From Crambe crambe (Eukaryota > Porifera > Demospongiae > Poecilosclerida > Crambeidae): 64,000 nt of DNA. The position numbers and the translations under genes are program-made. How positions within the stretch are numbered: the first letter of the stretch is position 1; each line of letters begins with the position of its first letter. Location of the stretch: NCBI GenBank assembly GCA_963924555.1, contig OZ004589.1:2604001-2668000 (forward strand), given 5' to 3'. Below the pieces are notes generated by a model that made no database searches, was not told the DNA's origin, and worked only from the letters and a program-made list of their open reading frames with translations. Shown one piece after another: positions 10,513 through 23,386 of this stretch.

Positions 10513-12661
10513 TTAAATGTATTCATAGTTTCCTTCCAACTCATAAACACGATCCATATCATTAGAAACGACTCTTGAGTCATTCTTTGTCGAATATCGA
10601 CCATATGCTACATTCTCTGATGTCACAATACTATTGCCAGTGAATTGTCCGTAAGCTACATTAGCTTCAGTAAGCACTGCTCCATCAACAGCTTGATTAC
10701 AAGTATTATCTTCTCTATACTTCAGCTCAATCTCTTTATTAGAAGTGTATGCTGTATTATTTTCAGTTGTTACAACATTTGGACCAGAGAATTCTCTATA
10801 ATTAGCCTCAGTAAGTGCTACATCTGCTGGATTGCTTCTCTTGGCTTTCTTTCTCCTTATGATGAAAATGCCCACCACTATCACTACAATGAGCAGCACT
10901 ATAAGGATTGAAACTACCACACCAGCCACAAGCCCTCCAACGGTGAGTAGGCTTGTTGGAATTGGAGTTGGAAGTGATGGACTACTGCTGCTTCTAGGTT
11001 CAGTGGCTGGGACTGAACTGCTGCTACTGCTGCTGCTGCTGCTAGGTTCAGTGGAAGATCCACCAGGCTCTTCATAAATTTAATGATTAGTAAGAGCAAT
11101 TAATGAATAATACTGTTTGGTGTATTACACATGCACACTTCATTTATTACTAACAGCAGTTATCTACTTCTCTCTTCTAAAACCCACAATAGCCGATCCA
11201 ATATTGATATACCATCATGGCCAGAGCTAGCATTTTTTAGATGATACAGCATAATAATTATGCACACAGTGCTAAAGAGTTGAGGCTTACCTATGTATAA
11301 ATGTAAGGCAATCATTTCTTGTTGCAAATCTGATAGCATCAGGTTTGAAAGTTCTTGCTGATTCGAATTCCTACTAATATTATGAACACTTTCACGACCA
11401 ATCAGAGGTATAGGATTTTGAGGGGGGAGTAATACTCCTACAACATCTCCTTGTCTGATTTCTATGTGGTTAGTAGAATCTAACTGCATTTGTGTACAAT
11501 AAATGGTGGCTAGTGTAGCCACTGGATTCAATATTATCCGTGTGATGCTTCCAGTCACTAAGTCATACTGGTCTGAGCTGTTTCCTGGACGCCACAATGC
11601 CACACTGGCAGTATAGTTCATTCGTAACATATTTGGGTCACTGAATGTATAGTAGCAGAAGTGCCAGGCTGTCAGCAAGCCATCACGCTTAGCAGGAAAC
11701 TCCATATTAAGATAAATGCCTTGAATATTTCGTTGTAAAGCTGAAGGAGGTGGGTTATTCCCTGCTATGAAAGTCATTCCTGAATCTGTATTAAAATTCA
11801 TTAGCTAAAATTTAATTTGTTATAATGTACGTACCTATAACAGCTGATAAATGCAGAGTGTTGCCACTAAGTCTTGTAAGACTTCCTGTGTTTACTGATT
11901 GAAGCATTTCTTCAGTGCATGGACTATTCAATTGATATGTATCTCCAGTATTGATATTTCCAACAATGAAGAGTGGATCGAATGTTGTATTACGAATGAT
12001 ACATCCTCCAATAATGTCATTTTGTTGCACTTGGAATTGTTGATTTCTGTTCAAGGTAACAGTTTTACAGTCAAATAGTTCAAGATCAATAAAATTTAAT
12101 TGCACAGCATAGATGCTATTAGGAACAGCTTCATAGAGACCATCATCCATTCTTCTATATACTAGAAGCTTCACACCAAAACTGAATTGTTCATTAAATA
12201 AAGTGCCAGCTGGATGGTAATAGCAATATCTCCAGCTGGTAACTGTTCCAGTACACAGAGCTGGATTATCAAAATTCATGATAAGGCCTTCACTTGTTGA
12301 CCTGTCCATACTTCTAGTTGCTGCCAATTCTGTACCAAATACTGGACATGAGGGATCTTGAGAAAACACCCCTGAAATCATTCAGCATTGATTAAGATTC
12401 ATGCATTTCATAGTTAGCTACGTATATACATTGGGACATGATTCTAAGCCATATCTACAACCACCCCTCATTTTGCTGGACATCAAACAAATTACCTTAA
12501 TCCAGCAAATATTGGCCAGTGCATGCAACCTTTTAGTCACTAATGACAGGTTTGCAGGTACGTATGATAAGCTAGTGTAGCTAGTATAATAATGGCTAGA
12601 GTGGATAACACTCACTACTTTGTAGTTGGAAAAAGCTGATGATCATCAACATCAACATCAT
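10513..12661 (-). CDS. M1: kinase-less receptor with two-domain ectodomain and tyrosine-rich tail
   Basis: Four exons, reading down the strand: 12661-12616 (hydrophobic signal peptide starting MMLMLM), 12371-11835 (ectodomain 1), 11785-11291 (ectodomain 2) and 11069-10513 (stalk, TM, tail, stop). All introns are phase 1 and the total is 544 residues. The two ectodomains are related to each other: each has a W-x-x-CYY motif, a VKLLV/VALW strand and a Q-N/G-D-I/V-x-G strand near the end. I recognise no named family. A poly-Ser stalk (AGC repeats) precedes a helix of about 24 residues and RRKKAK. The tail has two related repeats (LTEANY.., LTEANVAYGQF) and ends NYEYI. There is no kinase domain and no in-frame lesion. 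M2 is the copy at 39681-41897. Confidence 0.8.
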
Positions 12662-12810
12662 AAACTGCCAGCAGGTCACTAAATAGCTACTTAACTGTAG
12701 CTACTATTATGTAGCTAATTCAACAGATCAAACAGAAACCACACCTCCAGAATAATAATTTCAACATCAGGTCACAGGATACACAGCAGGTAGTGTCACG
12801 TTAGCTAGAT

Positions 12811-12951
12811 CCAATTGAGAAGCTGTATTAATCCTGTGGTTATGAGCTTATTATTATTGTTTTTATTGTGCAACCACAAGATCGACATCTGTGGTTGCAC
12901 AATAAACACAATAATAATAGGTTCATAATTATAATACAGCTTCTCAATTGG
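12811..12951. repeat. Long hairpin (copy 1), upstream of M1
   Basis: An imperfect inverted repeat runs from CCAATTGAGAAGCTG to CAGCTTCTCAATTGG, with a central TTGTGCAACCACA / TGTGGTTGCACAA pair. Better-preserved copies are at 14115-14258 and 44540-44683. The copy upstream of M2 is split by transposons. It lies between the signal-peptide exon of one unit and the 3' end of the next, so it may be a MITE carried along by duplication. A regulatory role is possible but unsupported. Confidence 0.75.
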
Positions 12952-13284
12952 ATCCATGCAGCCATAATCTTTCATAAACAACGGTCTGGAACTTTGTAGC
13001 TAATGGTTTCCTGTGACCTGATGTTGAAATTATTTTATGTAAACATCTCAAGCCCATTAATAAACCACAAAAGAAATTCAAAACCTCTCAACACTTTCCC
13101 TTTTTTTATTAATGTGTTATAACATCCCTCCCTCATTAAAAAGGGACAGGAAACAAGATCATTGGCCTTATTAATACTGGACCACAGAACTTTATTATAC
13201 TGTTGATGTCATGAAATTAATGATATTGATAGCTACATAAGTACACTGTACATTATTATTATTATACTGCATATTACAAAAAAA

Positions 13285-13468
13285 TTATCTGTAAACTTTC
13301 TGTAAGTCTTTATACAAGTGACTGCCTGCTTCCAAGGGTGCTCCAAGGTTCCCAGACTGGGAATTTTCTTCAGTTTCATTCAGTGGAACTTCCAGAATCT
13401 CTCTCTTATCCTCCACCAGAGCAAGAATGATGTCTCGAAAGGTGGGCCGGAAGGCTTTATCTGGATAC
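13285..13468 (-). pseudogene. Orphan last kinase exon
   Basis: The 184-bp exon is open: [13 protein letters not shown] (the C-lobe W-x-PD-x4-RPTF region; W is split over the intron), then the tail ending DLQKVYR and stop. Upstream on its strand there is only kinase intron sequence up to about 13757, where it joins the sequence downstream of a signal-peptide exon. The gene body between signal peptide and last exon is missing, so it cannot make a kinase. Confidence 0.75.
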
Positions 13469-13910
13469 CTATCCATGGAACATGCACAAGCTTATAAGGT
13501 AATAACTGTTGAATCCTCAGAGCACACCATGCATAGGCTAACTTATTGGCATATAGTCTATTAGCTATGGCCATCCTTAATGCCAAAGGCTCATACATAT
13601 CTTACATAATTTAAAGGACGCTTAGTCATGCATGTGCCCACATCTTTGCATACCCTTGTATCTATGTACAACACTTTCACTTACAAAATTTAATTCCCTT
13701 ATTATTCTTATTCTGATGTGTATGAATATTAGAGGAAATAGCTAACAGTTGACAGTTCAACCACCCCTCATTTTGCTGGACATCAAACAAAAGCACCGAT
13801 TACCTTAATCCAGCCAGTGCATGCAACCTTTTAGTCACTAATGACAGGTTTGCAGGTATGATAAAGCTAGTGTAGCTAGTATAATAATGGCTAGAGTGGA
13901 TAACACTCAC

Positions 13911-13956
13911 CACTTTGTAGTTGGAAAAAGCTGATGATCATCAACATCAACATCAT
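13911..13956 (-). pseudogene. Orphan signal-peptide exon
   Basis: This 46-bp copy of the M1 signal-peptide exon has an intact ATG and a GTGAGT donor. About 150 bases downstream, at about 13757, the sequence switches to kinase intron; no ectodomain exon follows before the orphan kinase exon at 13468. It is the 5' stump of an internally deleted receptor copy. Confidence 0.65.
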
Positions 13957-14114
13957 AAACTGCCAGCAGGTCACTAAATAGCTACTTAACTGTAGCTACT
14001 ATTATGTAGCTAATTCGACAGATCAAACAGAAACCACACCTCCAGAATAATAATTTCAACATCAGGTCACAGGATACACAGCAGGTGTGTCACGTTAGCT
14101 ACAAAGTTCCAGAT

Positions 14115-14258
14115 CCAATTGAGAAGCTGTATTAATCCTGTGGTTATGAACCTATTATTATTGTTTTTATTGTGCAACCACAAGATCAACATCTGTGGTT
14201 GCACAATAAACACAATAATAGGTTCATAACCACAGGATTAATACAGCTTCTCAATTGG
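14115..14258. repeat. Long hairpin (copy 2)
   Basis: The best-preserved copy of the hairpin family: the arms (about 65 bp, ending CCAATTGAGAAG / CTTCTCAATTGG) pair almost throughout, including AATCCTGTGGTTATGAACC and its complement. It lies between the orphan signal-peptide exon and the last exon of RTK-A. Confidence 0.8.
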
Positions 14259-17200
14259 CTATAATCTTTCACAAACACAACAGTCTGGAACTTTGTAGCT
14301 AACAGTAGACACTGTGTGATACTTTCACTGTGACCTGTTGTGTTTCCTGTGACCTGATGTTTATGCAAACATATCAAGCCCATTAATAAACCACAAAAGA
14401 AATTCAAAACCTCTTAGCTAATTGTTTATTACACAACACTTTCCCCTTTTTTATTAATCTACCTCCCTCATTAAAAAGGGACAGGAAACAGGATCATTGG
14501 CCTTAGCTAGTATAAATTAATGCTGGACCACAGAACTTTATTGTACTGTTGATGTCATGAAATTAATGATATTGATAGCTACGTACATAAGTACACTGTA
14601 CATTATTATTCTTATACTGCATATTAAAAAAAATTATCTGTAAACTTTCTGTAAGTCTTTATACAAGTGCCAAGGTTCCCAGACCGGGAATTTTCTTCAG
14701 TTTCACTCAGTGGAACTTCCAGAATCTCTCTCTTGTCCTCCACCAGAGCATGCATGATGTCTCGAAAGGTGGGGCGGAAGGCTTTATCTGGATACCTATC
14801 CATGGAACATGCACAAGCTTATAAGGTAACAACTGTTGAATCCTCACAGCACACCATGCATAGGCTAACTTATTGGCATAGTGGCCATCCTTAATGCCAA
14901 AGGCTCATACAATCATGTCTTACGTACACAATTTAAAAGACACTTGGTCATGCAGGTGCCACATCTTTGCATACCCTTGTACCTACGTACAACACTTTCA
15001 CTTACAAAATTTAATTCCCTTATTATTCTTATTCTGATGTGTATATAGAGGAAATAGCTAACAGTTGACAGTTCAACTTACTAGTGTTGGTTAGATCATA
15101 TTGAAAACAACAAACCAAAGTATGCAATGCATACGTACTTGGAAACTGTTACAGTTAAACCTGCTCATGTGACTGTGCACATGCATCCACGGAATTGTTC
15201 ATTATGTTCAAAGTACACAGAGTGGTTAGGCTATAGCTACTGTACCTACAGTCCCAGGCAGAAATTAGAGGCTACTTTTTTCACACCTTACGTATCATGA
15301 TTGCTAGTGGTAGGCTGTTCTTGTCCTTGGGCTCTATTTAGCTATAGCTAATTATGTTCAAACCATACATCCCCAGTGATAATGGAATAACTTATTTTAT
15401 GCTATAATGCATGGGGCATAATAATTATTCTTAAAATACATACATGTATAGCTAGCTACTATTATTATTGCGATAGTACTAGAAAAGAGGAGTTTCTTTC
15501 AAATCAATAATACCACGAAGGATACCTACCAGCATCTTATCATGAGGTGGTATATCTTCCTCGGACAGCCAGGAGGAGGTGCAAATCGTCTTCCAGTATC
15601 AAGGATTCCCAGGGGAGAGGGAGAGGGTGGAGGGGGAAGGGGGGTGGTATTATTATAAGCAAAGGCATGACAATAAAAATGGGAATGGTGCATTCATACG
15701 TACATATGTAGAATAGAATGGCACCATTACATACATGCATGTATTAGTTTTTATTTGGCCATACAGATTTACTTAAGTCTTATAACTACATATAGCTAGA
15801 GCTAGAGCTAGGGCTAGGGCTAGGGATTTATATCATGTACCTAGTTAGACATTACATGATTATGATATCATGTGGATCATGTGGTATTACATCATAATGA
15901 TATCAGAGTTTTGGAATTGTGCCATGTTTGTGTGTGGAATCCTATCAATTATGGGCAAATACTAACAGCAGCTGCTTATGTACGTGTACTTACCTCAAAG
16001 TTGGTTTGTTCCTCAAAAGGCTTGTGTCCGAGACTCCATATCTCATAGAGGACACACCCATAACTCCACACATCATTGGCAGTGGAGTACTTCTTGAATT
16101 TGATAGCCTCAGGGGCCGTCCATTTGATGGGAACTAAACCTCCAGAGGACATGTAGTAGTTATCAGCATCCAAATCTCTCGACATACCAAAGTCCGCTAT
16201 CTGGAGATGCAAGCCAACGTAATTTAACTAATTTTAGAACTATAATTGGATAGCTACAACTTACCCAAAATTAGAGCCATACAAGTTCTAGCTACATGAG
16301 ATCGCAATTTTATACCAAACAGTATAGCAAGAAATTTCAATACACTGCTTAATTTGTTTACTGTATTAAGGGTATAAATTTTCAATACATGGTTTGATTT
16401 TTTGTTGTTGTTGTTGTTGTTTTTTGTTGTTGTTTTTCTTCAAAAATCATGTGCATTTGCATAAGTAACCTTTGAACCCTTAACTATATGACCACGATAA
16501 AGCGTAAGTCAAGCCATGGCCCTTTTTATCCGGAGAATAGCATATTTCAGCCTGTTCCTGGGAAATAATGTGGATTTTTAGAAACATGGAATTTTGAAAT
16601 TTATACCACTTATAGCCATTAATTACCAAGAACCCACTAAATTAGCAGGAAAAGAGGTTCCTACATTTCAGGAAGTCCAGAATGGCATCCATGGCTATAC
16701 GATTTCTTATGTACCTTACAAAGGTTGTTATCAGAGAGGAGAACATTCCTTGCAGCAAGATCTCTGTGTACAAACCCCTTGGCAGAGTAATTTGCTGAGA
16801 AAAGCTAAGCAGAAGCTCATAGATTTCTGGTCCAACTAATTCTCCTGGACTGTATATAAATAATTGGCTATGGTAGGACACAACAATAACACAGTCATAA
16901 ATTTTCTTGTTTCCTCCTGTAAAGTGCCAAACCTGGACATCATTAATTTTCACTTGAACACTCTCTGCTCTGTATACTTTCTCTGTAATTATTAATTTTA
17001 TTCTGAATACCTACAAAACATACAGTACTTTATATTTACTTTGGATACTTAGTTTATATACTTACTCTGGTCTGAGTGCAAACAAATTTCTCTTCAGATC
17101 ACCTTTGGTGACAAGTTCCACGACAAGTATGATTTGAAATTAAAGAACTGAAGAGGAATTGAAACTTGATAATGTTAGTCACATCATACTGTTTTATTGC

Positions 17201-17945
17201 ATTAGCTATACAGCTAATAGAGTGGAACCCACTCAATCCGTTCTTTTTTGTGTGTGTGTGTGTCCTACTTACTCAGGACACATATTTATGTCTCGGGTAA
17301 CTATTCCTTGTTTGCTTTGTTATTTAATGACACACAAGGGACAGCCATTTATGAGAGGGTGTCCTCTCTTTGGAAGTACGTATGTATTAACACTATGGGA
17401 AAGGTGACCTTGAAGGTTGTCTTTTGTAGAAAGGTTGCTTCTTAGAGGTCCATTTTTTTTATTGGAGGTTGCACTGTATTTACCTTTATTTAGGAGGAGG
17501 AGGAGGCATGATACCCCTGTGTTTCTAGATCCAAGTTCTGTGAACCCACTACCCCGTTGGGAAGTTCCATGCACTGCACACATTATACGTGTCATCACAA
17601 TCACTTACTGGTTCTCCATCAGTCACTATTCCATAGAGAGTGACCACATTTGGATGTCTGAACTGGGCCATGGCAGCAGCTTCCCGGAGGAACTTCACCT
17701 TATCCTTATCAGATACTCCCATATTGAGTGTTTAGAGAGCCGCTGGGATGTTTTCTGTGCCTTTCTTCCATACACCTGCTTCCACGCTGCCAAACTGACC
17801 AGATCCAAGTAGGCGCACAAACCTATCCAATAATTGATCTTTTGAATCCAACTAATAATGGAGTAGCTACAACCTCTCAATGGACAAGTTAGACCAAGCA
17901 TTTTAGCTACATATTATCCATTGTAGCTAGATAATAAGGCTCATT

Positions 17946-18195
17946 TATATAGAGGTTGTCTTTTATGTCGAGTGTTCTCTATTTAGAGGTTGTCCTTTAT
18001 GTGGAGTGTTCTCTATTTAGAGGTTCTCCTTTATATGGAATGTCCTCTATTTAGAGGTTCTCCTTTATGTTGAGTGTTCTCTATTTAGAGGTTCTCCTTT
18101 ATATGGAGTGTTCTCTATTTAGAGGTTCTCCTTTATATGGAGTGTCCTCTATTTAGAGGTTCTCCTTTATATGGAGTTTCCTCTATTTAGAGGTT
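17946..18195. repeat. 34-bp minisatellite in the RTK-A kinase intron
   Basis: About seven units of 34 bp, each containing the palindrome CCTCTATTTAGAGG and a CCTTTATATGGAG segment. The same array lies in the same intron of RTK-B, RTK-D and RTK-E with different unit numbers. Reading frames through it are artefacts. Confidence 0.85.
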
Positions 18196-19248
18196 TCATT
18201 GTTAGCTTATCCAAATCATAATATCAGTAGGGTTGCATTAATTAATTTCGAAACTGGAAAACAGTTTAAGGGAGAACAGTCAGGATTTGCATTTCTACCT
18301 GACCTCTGAACTTACTGGATATCTTTCCTCTCAATGTCCATAGCAATGTAGCCTTGACTCTCAATTTGAGAATAGAGCTGATCTTCCTGACTAGCTGGTT
18401 CTTGATAGGGGTCAAGATCAGCATAAATATTTTTATTCTTATTCTGCATGTGTACAGAACAATCTTGATAAATTTTTTTAAATTTACTTAATGCAACAGC
18501 CTAATTGTTCAAACATGCTTTGGATTATTGGTTGGACTACAATATATAGAATGGCCTAAATAATTAGGGACTATTACAAATAGTCTTACCTCTTCTAGAG
18601 GGTCTGAACTGTGGTGTTCGTAGAGGGTCTGAACTGTGGTGTTCGTAGCCATATAAGGAGGAGTATATTTCATTAGATTCCAACTCAGCATAGACATTTA
18701 TAGCAGAGGTATACTAGCAGGAGTGCACAGAAATAGAATAACTTTAGTATCTCCATCTTTTACACAAATTTATAGATTTTTTTCTTAGTTATTAAGTGTG
18801 AAGTGGTCAGGATTTGAGTGTAAGAACTTATGAATAATTAGGTCAACTTTTTTATCATAACTCAATATAACTTCACAATCATAGGTTATAGGTAGGTACA
18901 AACTAAACATATGAGCATTCAAAGGGCAATATTTTGATTCCAAAATTACCAGTATAGAGTAAATAATAAAGTTATGAGTAATCATGACCAACAGCTTTCC
19001 TTAAGTCAGATTCTTTTTTTACATTATGACACATTTAATTTGCAGTTTCATAATCAATTCAAGAGTGTCTCATGTGTACAAGTGTGTTAATACAATCACA
19101 CAATTGGATGCTTACCACTGGTTCATGTTGAAGCGTGGAATAGAGTGATTGGGTGTTACTGATAAATTGGTCTGCCTCTTCTTAGTGCAATTTGGTGTTT
19201 CATATGGCTGCACTTCTCCTCTTCTGTATGCTGCATAGTTTACATTGT

Positions 19249-19250
19249 CT

Positions 19251-19282
<32 letters not shown>

Positions 19283-19301
19283 AACAATAACAACAACAAC
19301 T
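19249..19301. repeat. (CAA)n microsatellite abutting a splice acceptor
   Basis: On the coding (minus) strand this is a TTG run that ends directly in the TAG acceptor of the first juxtamembrane exon (19248), so it takes the place of the polypyrimidine tract. The arrangement recurs in RTK-B, RTK-D and RTK-E. Confidence 0.8.
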
Positions 19302-20234
19302 TGATATAGCTCTAATGAAGTTATCTGCCTAACTTGAGACTTGTGGACTAGTAATGATGTAATGAAGATAATCTGAAAAGAAGTGATGTTGAAAGTTTGC
19401 TACAGTTACGTGTAGCTATAGTCTCATGTACATTACAGCACCAGAGCAGTCTGTGTGCCACAAACCAAAGCGGTACACAGAGAAAAACAGATTGGTCATA
19501 TTACACATCATTACTGCAGTGGTAAGTTCTTTTAATTAACAGCTGTAATTTGGATGAGTGTAGGTCATGTTGAGAAAATCATTAATGTCTCCTATTATAA
19601 ATCCTGCCCAGCTGGTGATTGGGTATGCACACATGCCCCACAATGACTTGCACTTTTATAGAATTAAGGTAAGGTTGAATAACTTTGGAAGCAGGTCCTA
19701 TAACTTCAAAGACAATTAATGATGAGGTAACTGTCAGTGTGGAAGGTGGAAATTCAAACTTTGAGCAGCTGAAAAGCTCTGTAATAATTCTCCTTGAGTG
19801 TCAGCTAGCTGAGCTATCGATGCTTTCTCTACCTAGAAATGTAGGAGTATAATAACTCAATATATAGCTACGTAGCTACATAGTCAGCATTTCCAAAGTT
19901 ATCCATAAAAGGTTTTCTGGAGTTAATCGTCCCACTTTGCCTTATGCACAATGAGTTAGAGTTCATAACCTTATTAATGATACTGGTATAATACATTATA
20001 CAGCTTCAAGGAAGACATGCATTGCTATAAGATGCATGCAGGAAATGTTATCAAACAGAGAAGCCATGGATGCTATAGGATTCTTATAACAACAGCATTT
20101 ACAGAGTCATTACAAATTCCAATAAGTGTGAGCACTGTGAGGATGTTAAACATAATATTATGTCATAAAGGAAGCTGCTAATTATGATTCCAATGAGGAA
20201 GTAGATACTAATTACACAGGTCATTGCAACTCAC
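19302..20234. other. Intron between TM and juxtamembrane exons of RTK-A
   Basis: No additional exon is seen. It is paralogous to 50694-51581 (RTK-D) and 61779-62484 (RTK-E). In RTK-B most of it and the TM exon are deleted, with an (AT)n run at the joint. Confidence 0.6.
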
Positions 20235-22107
20235 CTTAGGCAGATATTCCAATGTATTCACCGTTTACATATCTGGCATGCTTTGAATCACTTCTTTTTA
20301 CTTTCCTCTTCCAAATGATCAAAATGCCAACCACAACAGCAATGGTATTATAACCAGGACTGGGATGACCACCCTCACTATGTTGGCTTGGGCTGTTGGT
20401 GATGGACTGCTGGCTGGGATTGAACTGTTGCTACTACTGCTGCTAGGTTCAGTGGCTGGGACTGGACTGCTGCTATACTGCTGCTGCTAGGTTCAGTAGC
20501 TGAGACTGGACTGCTGCTGCTAGGTTCAGTGGAAGATCCACCAGGCTCTTGATTACTGTATTAACATATGCATTTATTACTAACAGCAATTATCTATACT
20601 TCTCTCTTCTTAATTCCAAAATAGCTGAACCAATATTATGGTCAGAGCTAGCATATACAGTTCAGGTACACAGATATGTATATACACACAGATATAATTA
20701 TAGTGCTAAATAGTTATAAGGCTATTCACCCCCTCCCATATTCTGCCATTTACCTGATACGTACGTATAAGTGTAAGGCAATCTTTTCTTGTCGTAAATC
20801 TGATAGCATCAGGTTTGAAAGTACTTGTCGATTTGGATTCCTACTAATATTATGAAAATTTTCACGGCCAATCAGAGGTATAGGATTTTGAGGGGGGAGT
20901 ATCACTCCTGCCACATCTCCTTGTCTGATTTCTAAGTGGTTAGTAGAATCTAACTGCATTTGTGCACAATAAATGGTGGCTAGTGTAGCCACTGGATTCA
21001 ATCTTATCCGTGTGATGCTTCCAGTCACTAAGTCATACTGGTCTGAGCTGTTTCCTGGACGCCACAATGCCACACTGGCAGTATAGGTCATTCGTAACAT
21101 ATTTGGGTCACTGAATATATAGTAACAGTAATGCCAGGCTGTCAACAAGCCAACATGCTTAGCAGGAAACTCCATATTAAGATAAATGCCTCGAATATTT
21201 TGTTGTACATCTGAAGGAGGTGGGTTATTCCCTGCTATGAAGGTCATTCCTGAATCTGTATTAAAATTCATGAGCTAAAATTAATTTTAGTTATTATAAA
21301 TGCAGAGTGTTGCCACGAAGTCTTGTAAGACTTCTTGTGTTTATTGATGGAACCAATTCTTCAGTGCATGCACTAGCTACTCAATTGATATGCATCTCCA
21401 GTATTGATATTTCCAACAATGAAGAGTGGATTGAATGTTGTATTATGAATGATGCATCCTCCAATAATGTCATTTTGTTGCACTTGGAATTGCTGATTTC
21501 TGTTCAAGGTAACAGTTCTACAGTCAAATAGTTTAAGATCAGTAAAATTTAATTGCACAGTATAGATGCTCTTAGGAACAACTTCGTAGAGACCATCATC
21601 CATTCTTCTGTATACCAGAAGCTTCACACCAAAACTGAATTGTTCATAAAGTGCCAGTTGGATGGTAATAGCAATATCTCCAGCTGGTAACTTTTCCAGT
21701 ACACAGAGCTGAATTATCAAAATTCATGATAAGGCCCTCACTTGTTGACCAGTCTGTAAGTCTAGTTGCTGCCAATTCTGTACCAAATGCTGGACATGAG
21801 GATTCTTGAGTAAACACCCCTGTAATCATTCAGAATTGATTAAGATCATGCGTTCATAGTTAGCTATAATACAGTGGGACATGCCTGTAGTATTAGGCAA
21901 TTACTCAGTAGATTAATTAAGATAATACACACAGCATGTGGCATATCACTCAAGTCCCGTGATACAACATGACACAACATGATACAACATGATGTCACAT
22001 TAGTTAGTACTATATAATAGCTAACTACATGATTACAGATTACCACACAAGTATAACAATACGTAGTACAAAAGGTCTCACTACAATGCCAACCACCCCT
22101 CATTTTG

Positions 22108-22232
22108 CTGGAAAATCCCTCTTTTTTCATCAAACAAAAGCAAATATTGGCCAGTGCATGCAGCCTTTTAGAGGTTAAGGTTGCATGCACTGGCCAATAT
22201 TTGCTTTTGTTTGATGAAAAAAGAGGGATTAT
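22108..22232. repeat. Inverted repeat in intron 1 of RTK-A
   Basis: Arms of about 50 bp (CCCTCTTTTTTCATC, AAATATTGGCCAG, TGCATGCA) face each other around a loop of about 13 bp. Nearly identical copies are in RTK-D (53465-53580) and, shortened, in RTK-B (about 31770-31875). M1 and M2 carry only the left arm. Confidence 0.75.
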
Positions 22233-23386
22233 GCTAAGCTGTGTAGTAATAAGCTATATATGGCTAGAGTGGATTACTTACCACTTTGTAGTTGGAAAAA
22301 GCTGGTGACAATCAACATCATAAACTGCTCCATTATGATCATTCAGCCAACAGAAACAGAAAATAATTTCAACATCAGGTCACAGAAATACCTAGTGTCA
22401 CGTTAGCTACAAAGTTCCAGATCCAATTTATCAATCCTGACCTATTGCAACCACAAGATCAACCACAATAATAATAGGTTCATAACCACAGTATAATACA
22501 GCTTCTCAATTGGATCCATGCAGCTATAATCTTTCACAAACACAACAGTCTGGAACTTTGTAGCTAACAGTAGACACTGTGTGATACTTTCACTGTGACC
22601 TGTTGTGTTTCCTGTGACCTGATGTTGAAATTATTTTATGCAAACATATCAAGCCCATTAATAACCACAAAAGAAATTCAAAATCTCTTAGCTAATTGTT
22701 TATTACACAACACTTTCCCCTTTTTTATTAATCTATCTCCCTCATTAAAAAGGGACAGGAAACAAGATCATTGGCCTTAGCTAGTATAAATTAATGCTGG
22801 ACCACAGAACTTTATTATACTGATGATGTCATGAAATTAATGATATTGATATACATTAGTACACTGTACATTATTATTATTATACTGCATATTACAAAAA
22901 AATTATCTGTAAACTTTCTGTAAGTCTTTATACAAGTGACTGCCTGCTTCCAAGGGTGCTCCAAGGTTCCCAGACTGGGAATTTTCTTCAGTTTCACTCA
23001 GTGGAACTTCCAGAATCTCTCTCTTGTCCTCCACCAGAGCAAGAATGATGTCTCGAAAGGTGGGGCGGAAGGCTTTATCTGGATACCTATCCATGGAATG
23101 GTAACAACTGTTGAATCACCATGCATAGGCTAGCTTATTGGCATAGTCTATTAGTAATGGCCATCCTTAATGCCAAAGGCTCATACAATCATGTCTTACG
23201 TACATAATTTAAAGGACGCTTGGTCATGCATGTGCCCACATCTTTGCACACCCTCACTTACAAAGTTTAATTCCCTTATTATTCTTATTCTGATGTGTAT
23301 ATAGAGGAAATAGCTAACAGTTGACAGTTCAACTTACTAGTGTTGGTTAGATCATATTGAAAGCAACAAATCATAGTATGCAATGA

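Larger units (their letters stand above)
14624..22333 (-). pseudogene. RTK-A: receptor tyrosine kinase pseudogene
   Basis: All parts of the RTK-E plan are present: signal peptide 22333-22282, ectodomain 1 from 21819, ectodomain 2 21255-20752, TM 20547-20235, juxtamembrane exons 19248-19116, 18713-18590 and 18443-18316, kinase exons 17822-17609, 17133-17066, 16849-16715, 16200-15994 and about 15613-15530, last exon 14795-14624. Visible lesions: a 5-bp deletion and a lost donor in ectodomain 1, an extra TACG at the end of ectodomain 2, a TA insertion in the Ser stalk, a 7-bp deletion and a 25-bp tandem duplication in the juxtamembrane exons, TAA at the catalytic lysine (17732-17734), acceptor CAG changed to CAA at 17134, a 19-bp deletion before HRD, a lost acceptor before the 15530 exon and a 22-bp deletion in the tail. 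The activation-loop exon is still open. An AATAAA lies on the minus strand at 14537-14542. Confidence 0.85.

Noticed and set aside
15795..15835. GAGCTAGGGCTAGGG run resembling telomere repeat
   Set aside because: The unit is GCTAGG, not TTAGGG, only a few copies, inside an intron and shared with 46220; an ordinary microsatellite.
16850..16985. Possible extra coding exon in the kinase intron of RTK-A (open from about KVYRA to LFIY)
   Set aside because: The frame breaks in RTK-B and RTK-E (TAG after YRAD), and the phase of the next exon fits direct splicing from 17066 to 16849. Treated as intron.
17417..17812. 131-codon open frame on the + strand
   Set aside because: Antisense shadow of the RTK-A N-lobe exon; similar shadows at 27849-28196 and 59652-60038.
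17946..18195. Regular spaced repeats resembling a CRISPR array
   Set aside because: The repeats are head-to-tail without unique spacers, in an animal intron; this is a minisatellite.
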